DNA of 64,000 nt. Source: Sphingomonas sp. CBMAI 2297. Lineage in GTDB: Bacteria > Pseudomonadota > Alphaproteobacteria > Sphingomonadales > Sphingomonadaceae. Location: contig NZ_JAPDIR010000003.1 in the NCBI RefSeq assembly GCF_029870595.1, positions 248,001 through 312,000 of the forward strand, read 5' to 3'. Shown here in pieces: positions 8,796-16,641 of the stretch. Each line of letters begins with the position of its first letter. Position 1 is the stretch's first letter. The notes below the pieces were generated by a model. That model made no database searches and was not told where the DNA came from. It saw only the letters and a list, made by a program, of their open reading frames with translations. The position numbers were made by a program, and so were the translations under genes.

Positions 8796-10799
8796 TCAGG
8801 CTCCGGCGGCGAGCTGGCGCGTGCGCGCCGCCTCGGTCTCGGCGACGGTTTCGGCGGGAATGTCGAAATCGCGCTTGTAGTTGAAGGTATGGAAGATCGT
8901 GGAGCCGATCAGCGCCACGAAACCCAGGCCGACCAGCCACCAGATGTGCCAGATCAGCGCGAAGCCGATCAGGGTGCTGATGCCGGCAAGGATCACGCCC
9001 GCGCCGGTGTTGCTCGGCATGTGGATGTCCTTGAAGCCGGTGAGCGGACGCTCGCCGCCGCGCGACTTCATGTCGTACCACGCGTCGAGGTCGTGGACCA
9101 CCGGCGTGAAGGCGAAGTTATACTCCGGCGGGGGCGAGCTGGTCGCCCATTCCAGCGTGCGGCCGTTCCACGGGTCGCCCGTGGTGTCGGCCAGTTCCTT
9201 GCGCTTCCAGATGCTCACCGCGAACTGGACGAGCATCGCACCGATCCCGGCGGCGATCAGCACCGCGCCCAGCGCCGCGATGACGAAGAAGATCTGGATG
9301 CTGGGATCGTCGAACACCCGCATGCGGCGAGTCACGCCCATCAGGCCCAGGATGTAGAGCGGCATAAAGGCCATCCAGAAGCCGACCACCCAGCACCAGA
9401 AGCTCACCTTGCCCCAGAAGACGTTGAGCTTGAAGCCGAAGGCCTTGGGCCACCAGAAGTTGATTGCGGCGAACAGGCCGAACAGCACGCCGCCGATGAT
9501 CACGTTGTGGAAGTGGGCGATCAGGAACAGCGAGTTGTGCAGCACGAAGTCGGCCGGCGGCACCGCCAGCATCACGCCCGTCATGCCGCCGATCACGAAG
9601 GTCAGCATGAACGCCACCGTCCACATCATCGGCAGCTCGAAGCGGATGCGGCCGCGATACATGGTGAACAGCCAGTTGAAGATCTTGGCGCCCGTCGGGA
9701 TCGAGATGACCATCGTCGTGATGCCGAAGAAGCTGTTGACGCTGGCGCCCGAGCCCATGGTGAAGAAGTGGTGCAGCCAGACGAGGTACGACAGGATCGT
9801 GATGACGATCGTGGCGTAGACCATCGACGAATAGCCGAACAGCTTCTTGCCCGAGAAGGTCGAGGTGACTTCCGAGAACACGCCGAACAGCGGCAGGATA
9901 AGGATGTAGACCTCCGGGTGGCCCCAGATCCAGATCAGGTTCACGTACATCATGGCGCTGCCGCCAAAATCGTTCGTGAAGAAGTTGGTGCCGACATAGC
10001 GGTCGAGGCCGAGCAGCGCGAGCACCGCGGTCAGCACCGGGAAGGACGCGACGATCAGCACGTTGGTGCACAGCGAGGTCCAGGTGAAGACCGGCATCTT
10101 CATCAGGCTCATGCCCGGCGCGCGCAGCTTCAGGATAGTGACGATCAGGTTGATGCCCGACAATGTCGTGCCCACGCCCGCCACCTGCAGCGCCCATAGA
10201 TAATAATCGACGCCGACGCCGGGGCTATAGGCGATCCCCGAGAGCGGCGGATAGGCCAGCCAGCCGGTCTGGGCGAACTCGCCGACGAACAGCGAGGCCA
10301 TCACCAGCACCGCGCCGCCGGTCGTCATCCAGAAGCTGAAATTGTTGAGGAAGGGGAACGACACGTCGCGCGCGCCGATCTGCAGCGGCACGATATAGTT
10401 CATCAGGCCAGTGACGAACGGCATCGCCACGAAGAAGATCATGATCACGCCGTGGGCGGTGAACACCTGATCATAGTGATGGGCGTTCAGATAGCCTTCC
10501 GAACCGTTGAACGCGAGCGCCTGCTGGAGGCGCATCATCAGCGCATCGGCAAAGCCGCGCAGGAACATCACCAGGCCGAGGATCATGTACATGATCCCGA
10601 TCTTCTTGTGATCGACGCTGGTGAACCACTCCTTCCAGAGATAGCCCCAGAGGCGGAAATAGGTGAGCGCGGCGAACAGGCCGATGCCGCCCAGCGCGAC
10701 GACCGCGAAGGTCGCCACGACGATCGGCTCGTGCAGCGGCAGCGCGTCGAGCGAGAGCTTGCCCAGGATCGGGCTCACGGGTGCGGGTTGCGGGATCAT
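8796..10799 (-). CDS. cyoB: Cytochrome bo3 quinol oxidase subunit I
   Basis: 667 residues, close to the E. coli length, with about 15 hydrophobic helices. The heme-copper ligands are all present: low-spin heme histidine in '[17 protein letters not shown]', the cross-linked His/Tyr of '[21 protein letters not shown]', the CuB pair in '[11 protein letters not shown]', and the two-histidine '[11 protein letters not shown]' helix. This is the catalytic subunit that oxidises ubiquinol, reduces oxygen to water and pumps protons. It lies 14 bases after cyoA and is the second gene of the operon. Confidence 0.97.
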   Translation of the reverse strand: MIPQPAPVSPILGKLSLDALPLHEPIVVATFAVVALGGIGLFAALTYFRLWGYLWKEWFTSVDHKKIGIMYMILGLVMFLRGFADALMMRLQQALAFNGSEGYLNAHHYDQVFTAHGVIMIFFVAMPFVTGLMNYIVPLQIGARDVSFPFLNNFSFWMTTGGAVLVMASLFVGEFAQTGWLAYPPLSGIAYSPGVGVDYYLWALQVAGVGTTLSGINLIVTILKLRAPGMSLMKMPVFTWTSLCTNVLIVASFPVLTAVLALLGLDRYVGTNFFTNDFGGSAMMYVNLIWIWGHPEVYILILPLFGVFSEVTSTFSGKKLFGYSSMVYATIVITILSYLVWLHHFFTMGSGASVNSFFGITTMVISIPTGAKIFNWLFTMYRGRIRFELPMMWTVAFMLTFVIGGMTGVMLAVPPADFVLHNSLFLIAHFHNVIIGGVLFGLFAAINFWWPKAFGFKLNVFWGKVSFWCWVVGFWMAFMPLYILGLMGVTRRMRVFDDPSIQIFFVIAALGAVLIAAGIGAMLVQFAVSIWKRKELADTTGDPWNGRTLEWATSSPPPEYNFAFTPVVHDLDAWYDMKSRGGERPLTGFKDIHMPSNTGAGVILAGISTLIGFALIWHIWWLVGLGFVALIGSTIFHTFNYKRDFDIPAETVAETEAARTRQLAAGA

Positions 10800-10813
10800 A
10801 TCTCGATTCGCGA

Positions 10814-11992
10814 TCAGGAGAGAGGACGCGGCCGGGTCTCGGACGCAACGCTGGGAGCGGTCGGGCTCGGCTCGGCCGAAGGCTGCTTCATGCCCGCGCC
10901 GGTCAGCGGCCTGGGGTTGCCCGGCTTCGGCGCGGCGCGGACGGCAATGCCCTGCTTGTCGGCGCAGATCTCGCCGACGAAGCTCTTGCCGCCATGCGCA
11001 TGGGTGCCGCGGCCGCCGAACTTGTCATAGGCGAGCTGGCGGACGTTATGGAGCCCGGCCTTGCCCATGCCGCCCTGCGCATCGAGCGCCATCATCTGGT
11101 GCATGCACATCTTGCCCGGCTCGACGCACAGGTTGGTGACCATGTCGAACAGCCCGGCCTCGACTCCGGCGAAGCGGCGCACCGGCTCCTTCTCGCTCGG
11201 GCGCTCGAGCTTCAGATATTCGGCGCGGTCGAGCATGGCGCCGGCCTTCTTCGCCTCGGCCACCCAGGCATCGAAGCCGGTCTGGTCGGTGCTGTGCGCC
11301 TTGAAGCGCATCGAGGAGAAGCCGTGGCCGCTGTAATTCGCGGAGAAGCCCTGGAACGCGCCGGTCTTGTCGAACACGGCGTTCAGCGGGGTCTCCATGC
11401 CGGGCATCGCATAGATCTGGCCGGCGAGCGCGGGGATGTAGAAGGAGTTCATCACCGACGAGGCCGAGATCCGGAAGCGGATCGGGCGGCCGACCGGGGC
11501 GGCCATCTCGTTCACCGTGGCGATGCCCTGCTCGGGATAGATGAACAGCCACTTCCAGTCGAGCGCGACCACCTGCACCTCGAGCGGCTTGACGTTCGCG
11601 GCGATCGGCTTGCCCGGCGCGGTGCGCGAGAGCGGGCGATAGGGGTCAAGCAGGTGCGTGCTCACCCAGGTGATCGCGCCCAGGCAGATGATGATCAGCA
11701 GCGGCGCCGACCAGATCACCAGCTCGAGGCTGGTCGAGTGATCCCAGTCCGGCGCATAGGTCGCTTCCTTGTTCGACTCGCGATAGCGCCAGGCGAACAG
11801 CACGACCAGCGCCATCACCGGCACGATGATCAGCAGCATCAGCAGCGTCGAGACGATCACCAGGTCGCCCTGTTGACGGGCGACGTCGCCGGCGGGGTTG
11901 AGCACGACCATGTCGCATCCGCACAACAGCGCGAATGCCGGCAGGATCAGCAGCGCACGGAGGCGTGCGAGGAGCGGACGGGGGCTAGGCAT
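10814..11992 (-). CDS. cyoA: Cytochrome bo3 quinol oxidase subunit II (lipoprotein)
   Basis: 392 residues. The signal peptide ends in a lipobox ('FALLCGCD'), so the N-terminus is probably lipidated, as for E. coli CyoA. Two transmembrane helices follow ('[21 protein letters not shown]', '[20 protein letters not shown]'), then a cupredoxin domain with '[19 protein letters not shown]' and '[17 protein letters not shown]'. The CuA ligands of cytochrome c oxidases are absent, consistent with a quinol oxidase. The protein is ~75 residues longer than E. coli CyoA, the extra being a Pro/Ala/Ser-rich C-terminus. It is first in the operon, divergent from an MFS gene. Confidence 0.95.
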   Translation of the reverse strand: MPSPRPLLARLRALLILPAFALLCGCDMVVLNPAGDVARQQGDLVIVSTLLMLLIIVPVMALVVLFAWRYRESNKEATYAPDWDHSTSLELVIWSAPLLIIICLGAITWVSTHLLDPYRPLSRTAPGKPIAANVKPLEVQVVALDWKWLFIYPEQGIATVNEMAAPVGRPIRFRISASSVMNSFYIPALAGQIYAMPGMETPLNAVFDKTGAFQGFSANYSGHGFSSMRFKAHSTDQTGFDAWVAEAKKAGAMLDRAEYLKLERPSEKEPVRRFAGVEAGLFDMVTNLCVEPGKMCMHQMMALDAQGGMGKAGLHNVRQLAYDKFGGRGTHAHGGKSFVGEICADKQGIAVRAAPKPGNPRPLTGAGMKQPSAEPSPTAPSVASETRPRPLS

Positions 11993-12029
11993 GGCGGGCG
12001 CCTAGGCTGCTCATGTTGCACCGCACATA

Positions 12030-12042
12030 GGACATTTTGTCC
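12030..12042. promoter_or_regulatory. GGACA-TTT-TGTCC palindrome in the cyoA/MFS divergent promoter region
   Basis: Thirteen bases with two perfect 5-bp arms around a 3-base centre, 37 bases upstream of the cyoA start and 116 upstream of the divergent MFS start. The size suits a dimeric regulator. No regulator is assigned, and I could not place a convincing -35/-10 pair around it. Confidence 0.35.
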
Positions 12043-12157
12043 AATCCCTGCGTTGTCTGCTATGGCGCAAGAGCGCCGCGCCGGGGGCACTCTAGCCTCC
12101 TCCACGGCGTTATGAAACGCGCTCGCGCGGCGCGTGTTGCAGGAAAGTTCGAACTCG

Positions 12158-13483
12158 ATGAGCGGCGATACCGTCCCCACCCTTCCCGCCGAGCGCGACG
12201 CCCGTGCGCTGCATGCCGGCGGTCACCGCATCCATCCGGGCGAGATCGCCATCGGCGTGATCATCGGCCGCACGTCCGAGTTCTTCGATTTCTTCGTCTA
12301 TGCCATCGCCTCGGTGCTGGTGTTCCCGAAGCTGATCTTCCCCTTTCTCGACCCGCTGCAGGGCACGCTCTGGTCGTTCGCGATCTTCGCCCTTGCCTTC
12401 GTCACGCGCCCGTTCGGCACGCTGATCTTCACCGCGGTCGACCGCGCCTATGGCCGCGGCGCCAAGCTGACCATCGCGCTGTTCCTGCTCGGCGGCTCCA
12501 CCGCGTCGATCGCCTTCCTGCCCGGCTATGCCGATGTCGGCATCACCGCGGCGCTGCTGCTCGCGCTGTTCCGCATGGGCCAGGGCGTGGCGCTGGGCGG
12601 CACCTGGGACGGCCTCGCCTCGCTGCTCGCGATCAACGCCCCCCACGAAAAGCGCGGCTGGTATGCGATGATCCCGCAGCTGGGCGCGCCGCTCGGCCTG
12701 TTCGTAGCCAGCCTGCTCTTCGCCTTCTTCATCGCCGCCCTGCCGGCCGAAGACTTTCTCGGCTGGGGCTGGCGCTATCCCTTCTTCGTCGCCTTCGCGA
12801 TCAACGTGGTGGCGCTGTTCGCCCGCCTGCGCATCGTGGTGACGCCCGAATATGCCCGCCTGTTCGAGGATCGCGAGCTGCAACCCGCGCCGATCGCCGA
12901 AACCGTGCGCGCCGACTGGCGGATCATCGTGATGGGCGCCTTCGCCCCGCTCGCCAGCTTCGCCATGTTCCACATGGTGACGGTGTTCCCGCTCTCCTGG
13001 GTGTTCCTCTACACCGAGAACAGCCCGGTCGACTTCCTGGTGATCGAAGCGGCCGCGGCCGTGGTCGGCACTCTCTCGATCATCCTCTCGGGCCGGCTCG
13101 CCGACCGGATCGGCCGCCGCACCCTGCTCGGCGTCTCGGCCGCGGCGATCGCGGCGTTCAGCGGCTTCGCACCGCAGCTGCTCGCCGCCGGCGAGGTGGG
13201 CGAGATCGTGTTCATGCTGTTCGGCTTCGCGCTGCTCGGCATCTCGTTCGGCCAGTCCTCGGGCGCGCTCTCGTCGATGTTCTCCAAGCCGCACCGCTAT
13301 ACCGGCTCGTCGCTCACTTCGGACCTGGCCTGGCTGTTCGGCGCCGCCTTCGCGCCGCTGGTGGCGCTGTGGCTGGGCAGCAGCTTCGGGCTGCTCGCCG
13401 CGGGTGCCTATCTGCTCTCGGGTGCGATCGGCACGCTGCTGGCGCTATGGCTGAACCGCGAGCTTGCCAAGACGATCGACTGA
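12158..13483 (+). CDS. MHS-type MFS metabolite:proton symporter
   Basis: 441 residues and about 12 hydrophobic helices. The N-terminal text 'VIIGRTSEFFDFFVYAIASVLVFPKLIFP' and the cytoplasmic loop 'FVTRPFGTLIFTAVDRAYGRGAKL' are signatures of the metabolite:H+ symporter group (ProP, CitH, KgtP relatives), which take up organic acids, proline or betaines. I start at the ATG at 12158 because AGGAAAG lies ten bases before it; a GTG at 12134 would add eight residues. The cargo cannot be deduced. It diverges from cyoA and is monocistronic. Confidence 0.88.
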   Translation: MSGDTVPTLPAERDARALHAGGHRIHPGEIAIGVIIGRTSEFFDFFVYAIASVLVFPKLIFPFLDPLQGTLWSFAIFALAFVTRPFGTLIFTAVDRAYGRGAKLTIALFLLGGSTASIAFLPGYADVGITAALLLALFRMGQGVALGGTWDGLASLLAINAPHEKRGWYAMIPQLGAPLGLFVASLLFAFFIAALPAEDFLGWGWRYPFFVAFAINVVALFARLRIVVTPEYARLFEDRELQPAPIAETVRADWRIIVMGAFAPLASFAMFHMVTVFPLSWVFLYTENSPVDFLVIEAAAAVVGTLSIILSGRLADRIGRRTLLGVSAAAIAAFSGFAPQLLAAGEVGEIVFMLFGFALLGISFGQSSGALSSMFSKPHRYTGSSLTSDLAWLFGAAFAPLVALWLGSSFGLLAAGAYLLSGAIGTLLALWLNRELAKTID

Positions 13484-13505
13484 TCCGGATGCGAGGCCGG
13501 CCGGT

Positions 13506-13685
13506 TCAATCGGCCGGCCATGCCTCGAGCGCGATCCAGTCATATTTCTGGCGCCGTAGCATCGGCACCCGGCAATAGCGGCACCGGCTCGTGAAACGGC
13601 CATTGCGCGCCGGGCGGACATTGCTTCGGTTGCGCTCGTGCTTTCCGGCAACGCAACGCGCGCGCCCTGCTATCCAGCGGAACAT
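13506..13685 (-). CDS. 59-residue zinc-ribbon-like protein
   Basis: Starts at the ATG at 13683-13685, preceded by AGGAGAAGAA, a strong ribosome site. The residues show a putative four-ligand pattern: C11 and H16 ('CVAGKHERNRSNVR') then C35 and C38 ('CRYCRVPMLRR'), followed by 'KYDWIALEAW'. This C-x4-H ... C-x2-C layout with basic spacing resembles very small metal-binding proteins found in sphingomonads, for which I know no function. It is downstream of, and convergent with, the MFS gene at 12158. Confidence 0.6.
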   Translation of the reverse strand: MFRWIAGRARCVAGKHERNRSNVRPARNGRFTSRCRYCRVPMLRRQKYDWIALEAWPAD

Positions 13686-13750
13686 TTCTTCTCCTGTCTC
13701 CGGCGATCCCCGGGCCGCCGCACCCACGCGGATACCCGGGGATCGGGACC

Positions 13751-14254
13751 TCATTCGGCGGCTTCGCCGCAATCGGCAGACTGGAACGTGCCGACCTGCC
13801 GGTTCTTGAGGGTCATCGGCTGGCCGTTATGCTCGAAGCTGAGCACGGCATCGAGCGTGAAGCCGGCGGCGGTATAGCTGCCCTTGAACGACATCAGGCC
13901 CTTGGCCGGGCCCTTCGCCTCGAAATCGATCACCCCGCCCGAGGCCCGGTTACGGACCACCGTCCAGCCGGGCTGCACGTCCTTGGCCGCGACATAGCCG
14001 CCCTTCGCCAGCGTCTCCGCGGTGATGCAGCGCTCGCTCTCTTCCTCCGCATCGCCGGTCTGGACGATCTTGTAGAGGCCGGGGCGGAGCGACCCGCCAA
14101 AGCCCTGCAGGGCCGGCTGCGCCGCGCCGGCGACGGCGTTGGCACTGGCATTGGCGGCCGGTTCCTGGCCGCATCCGCCCAGCAGGGACGGCAGCAACAG
14201 CGAAAGGGTCGCGATCCGGCGCGCGGCGCGAACATACCCGACATGGTGCATCAT
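13751..14254 (-). CDS. DUF3617-type lipoprotein
   Basis: 167 residues. The signal peptide ends with a lipobox ('LLPSLLGGCGQE'), predicting an outer- or inner-membrane lipoprotein. The mature domain 'LRPGLYKIVQTGDAEEESERCITAETLAKGGYVAA' and the paired C-terminal cysteine ('GTFQSADCGEAAE') fit DUF3617, a periplasmic family of unknown role that is often multicopy in sphingomonads. Its ATG overlaps the stop of the upstream gene (TGATG at 14252-14256), so the two form a coupled pair. A second in-frame ATG at 14251 is equally possible. Confidence 0.82.
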   Translation of the reverse strand: MMHHVGYVRAARRIATLSLLLPSLLGGCGQEPAANASANAVAGAAQPALQGFGGSLRPGLYKIVQTGDAEEESERCITAETLAKGGYVAAKDVQPGWTVVRNRASGGVIDFEAKGPAKGLMSFKGSYTAAGFTLDAVLSFEHNGQPMTLKNRQVGTFQSADCGEAAE

Positions 14255-14592
14255 CAGCAGCCGCTCCCCTCACTGGAGCCGTCCTGGCCAGTCGAGGCAG
14301 GCTGGCTGGCGGCGACGTCGATCGCAGTGCTCGCCGCGGTGCTGGCGAGATAGGCATCGCCTCCCACCCGTCCGGCGATACCGCCGATCAGGCCGGTATT
14401 GCGCGCGGCGCGCAGCACGCCGCCGAGCCCGAAGCCCTTCTTCTTCTTTTTCTTCGGCTTGCACTCCGGCGTCGCCTGGCCGGCATCGGCGGAAGCGGCC
14501 GGCGCCGTCTGCGGAACGTCCTGGAAGCCCGCCTGGGCGGGAATCGCGAGCAGGATGGCCGCACAGGATGCGGCCGCAACGATCTTTCTCAT
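14254..14592 (-). CDS. Small secreted lysine-run/glycine-zipper protein
   Basis: 112 residues from the ATG at 14590-14592, with AAGGAGA eight bases upstream; the longer frame to 14856 is not coding. Residues 1-20 (MRKIVAAASCAAILLAIPAQ) are a signal peptide. The mature part contains a run of six lysines ('ECKPKKKKKKGFGLGG'), then a small-residue zipper-like segment ('LIGGIAGRVGGDAYLASTAASTAI') and a Ser/Gly tail ending in cysteine. I do not recognise the family. The layout (cationic run, glycine zipper) would suit membrane or cell-wall association. It is translationally coupled to the DUF3617 gene. Confidence 0.68.
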   Translation of the reverse strand: MRKIVAAASCAAILLAIPAQAGFQDVPQTAPAASADAGQATPECKPKKKKKKGFGLGGVLRAARNTGLIGGIAGRVGGDAYLASTAASTAIDVAASQPASTGQDGSSEGSGC

Positions 14593-14840
14593 CACATGGT
14601 TCTCCTTGAGCAAGGCGGCCATGCGTCGAACCATCGGAACAAGGGGGGACGCGCAGAGCCGCGCCCGCGACCCGTGGCACCGGACCGGACCGGCACGAAG
14701 ATTTCTGCGACCAATGCCGCCAGGATGCGACGAAGCCGGCCGGCGGAACGGTTCTTGTTTGCCTTGTCCGCCATGGGGTTTGGGATAGGCTGGCTCCCAC
14801 CGGGCAAGCGATCGCCTCCGCAGCAAAGGAAGAACCGCGC

Positions 14841-15545
14841 GTGACAGCGTCTCCATCCAGGCCGCAGGGCGAGACGCGCCCTCGGCTCGGGCACAACCTG
14901 ACCCATGGCCTGCTCGATCGGCTGGGGCACGCGATCGTCACCGGCCATTATGCGCACCGGCCCTTCCCCACCGAAGCGGAGCTCGCCAGGCAGCACGGCG
15001 TGAGCCGCTCCGTGACGCGCGAAGCGGTGAAGATGCTCACTGCCAAGGGGCTGCTGAGCGCCCGCCCGCGCCAGGGCACCATGGTAGAGCCGACTTCGTC
15101 CTGGAACCTGTTCGACACCGACGTGCTGCGCTGGCTGCTCGAACGGCGCTCCCCGGCGGACCTGCTCGCCCAGCTCGACCAGCTGCGCGTCGCGATCGAG
15201 CCCGAAGCCGCGGCGCTCGCCGCCCGCTTCGCCACCGACGCGGACATCGAGGCGATCGGCGGAGACCTCGCCAGCCTCGCCGCCGCCGGGAAAACGCCCG
15301 ACGACCTGCTCAAGGCGGACATCGCCTTCCACACCGCTGTCCTGCGCGCTTCGGGCAATCCCTTCTATCTCCAGTTCCGCGCCATGGTCGGCACCGCGAT
15401 CCGCGTCGCCGGCCGCCTGAACGGCGGCCCCGCCGGCATCGCGGACCATGGCCGGGCGCTCGCGGCGATCCGGGCGCGCGATCCCGAGGCCGCCCGCGCC
15501 GCGATGCGCGCGCTGATCGATGCGCGCGGAGGCGGGCCGGCCTGA
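14841..15545 (+). CDS. GntR-family regulator, FadR/FCD subgroup
   Basis: 234 residues from a GTG start with AAGGAAG about eight bases upstream. The N-terminal winged helix reads 'FPTEAELARQHGVSRSVTREAVKMLTAKGLLSARPRQGTMV'. The C-terminal all-helical FCD domain contains 'DLLKADIAFHTAVLRASGNPF' and 'HGRALAAIRARDPEAARAAMRALI', including the Asp/His residues that bind metal or effector in this subgroup. Such repressors commonly control sugar-acid catabolism (DgoR, UxuR, GntR types). No sugar-acid genes are adjacent, so the target is unknown. Confidence 0.9.
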   Translation: MTASPSRPQGETRPRLGHNLTHGLLDRLGHAIVTGHYAHRPFPTEAELARQHGVSRSVTREAVKMLTAKGLLSARPRQGTMVEPTSSWNLFDTDVLRWLLERRSPADLLAQLDQLRVAIEPEAAALAARFATDADIEAIGGDLASLAAAGKTPDDLLKADIAFHTAVLRASGNPFYLQFRAMVGTAIRVAGRLNGGPAGIADHGRALAAIRARDPEAARAAMRALIDARGGGPA

Positions 15546-15646
15546 TCCCGGGCCGGCGCTTGCCTCTCCTGGTTGCAACAAACCGAAATCCCCGCGCGCG
15601 CCGGTGCTCCCAGAGCATCGCCGACACGATCTTCACGGGGGATTTC

Positions 15647-16414
15647 ATGCAGGATTCGAAATCGTTCGGCGCACGCCGCCATCTGATGCGCGCCGCCATT
15701 CTGGGCACGGCGCTGACCCTGGCCGCACCGGCCCTCGCCCAGATGGGCCCCGGAGGCGGCGGCTTTCCAGGCGGTGGCGGCCCGGGCGGGCATGGCGGCC
15801 GCGGCGGTCCTCCCGGCGGCGGTCCGCGCGGCGAGCGCCCGCGCATGATCAAGCCGATCAAGCGCGACCAGCTCGACAAGGCAGTGACGGGCATGTTCCG
15901 TGCTGCCGACCGGAATGGCGACGGGCTGGTGACCTTCGAGGAGCTCAAGTCCGTCATCGAGGCGCGCCGCGACGCGCGCATCAAGGCCCGGTTCGAACGG
16001 ATCGATACCAATCGTGACGGCGCGATCAGCGCCGCCGAGTTCTTCGCCTGGCAACACGACATGGGCTCGCTCGCATCGTCGGAGCACCAGCCGGTCGCCG
16101 AGATGGGCGGCCCCGTGTCCGAGAGCATCGCGCCCGAGCTGGACGACGATATGGAGGGCATGGCGCTCCGCCGGCTGATCGAGCCGCTGAGCGCGATGGT
16201 GATCGTCAACGCCAATACCAATTACGACAATGGCGTATCGCTCGACGAGCTGCTCGCCTATGAGCGCAAGCGCTTCGATGCCGCCGATGCCGACCATGAC
16301 GGCGTGCTGAGCATGGAAGAGCTGCGCAGCCTGGAACCGCGCGATCGCGGACCCGGCGGACCAAGGGGCCCCGGCCCCGGCGGCCCGATGGGACGCCCTC
16401 CCCGCGAGGACTGA
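15647..16414 (+). CDS. Secreted EF-hand calcium-binding protein
   Basis: 255 residues from the ATG at 15647 (GGGGGAT seven bases upstream). Signal peptide to about residue 31 ('LTLAAPALAQ'), then a Gly/Pro-rich low-complexity stretch to ~66. Four EF-hand loops follow: D88-E99 'DRNGDGLVTFEE', D120-E131 'DTNRDGAISAAE', a degenerate one near 188-201 ('NANTNYDNGVSLDE'), and D214-E225 'DADHDGVLSMEE'. The C-terminus is again Gly/Pro-rich. It is likely a periplasmic calcium sensor or buffer; similar 'EF-hand domain-containing' proteins are frequent in Sphingomonas. No partner gene is evident. Confidence 0.87.
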   Translation: MQDSKSFGARRHLMRAAILGTALTLAAPALAQMGPGGGGFPGGGGPGGHGGRGGPPGGGPRGERPRMIKPIKRDQLDKAVTGMFRAADRNGDGLVTFEELKSVIEARRDARIKARFERIDTNRDGAISAAEFFAWQHDMGSLASSEHQPVAEMGGPVSESIAPELDDDMEGMALRRLIEPLSAMVIVNANTNYDNGVSLDELLAYERKRFDAADADHDGVLSMEELRSLEPRDRGPGGPRGPGPGGPMGRPPRED

Positions 16415-16535
16415 GCGGCACCATCGATCGCGCCACCCGCAGGGCCTCGTGCCCCAGGGGCGGCGCGCCGGCTTCCCGCTCTTCCGGACACCGAAGGCCA
16501 GGCGGCTGCCAGGGAGAGCTCCTTTCGCTTTCGTT

Positions 16536-16560
16536 ATATTCACTCGGTAGAGAATTAGTG
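16536..16560 (+). promoter_or_regulatory. Candidate TetR operator A, upstream of TonB receptor
   Basis: Begins ATATTCACTC and contains an imperfect dyad ATTCACT-cggt-AGAGAAT. The first eight bases match the sites at 23641-23665 (minus orientation) and 24401-24425, which flank the TetR gene of the same region. It ends 81 bases before the receptor start. Weakest of the three sites. Confidence 0.4.
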
Positions 16561-16641
16561 TTGCAAGCCCTCCGGCTTTGCGGCATCCTCGCCCGACCGT
16601 GCCGAAGAGCGCGGCTGGAGATGGATGTGGGAGGGACCCTG

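Noticed and set aside
12036..12065. Sigma-70 promoter TTGTCC-N18-TATGGC for the MHS gene
   Set aside because: Only partial matches to both boxes in GC-rich DNA; not distinguishable from chance.
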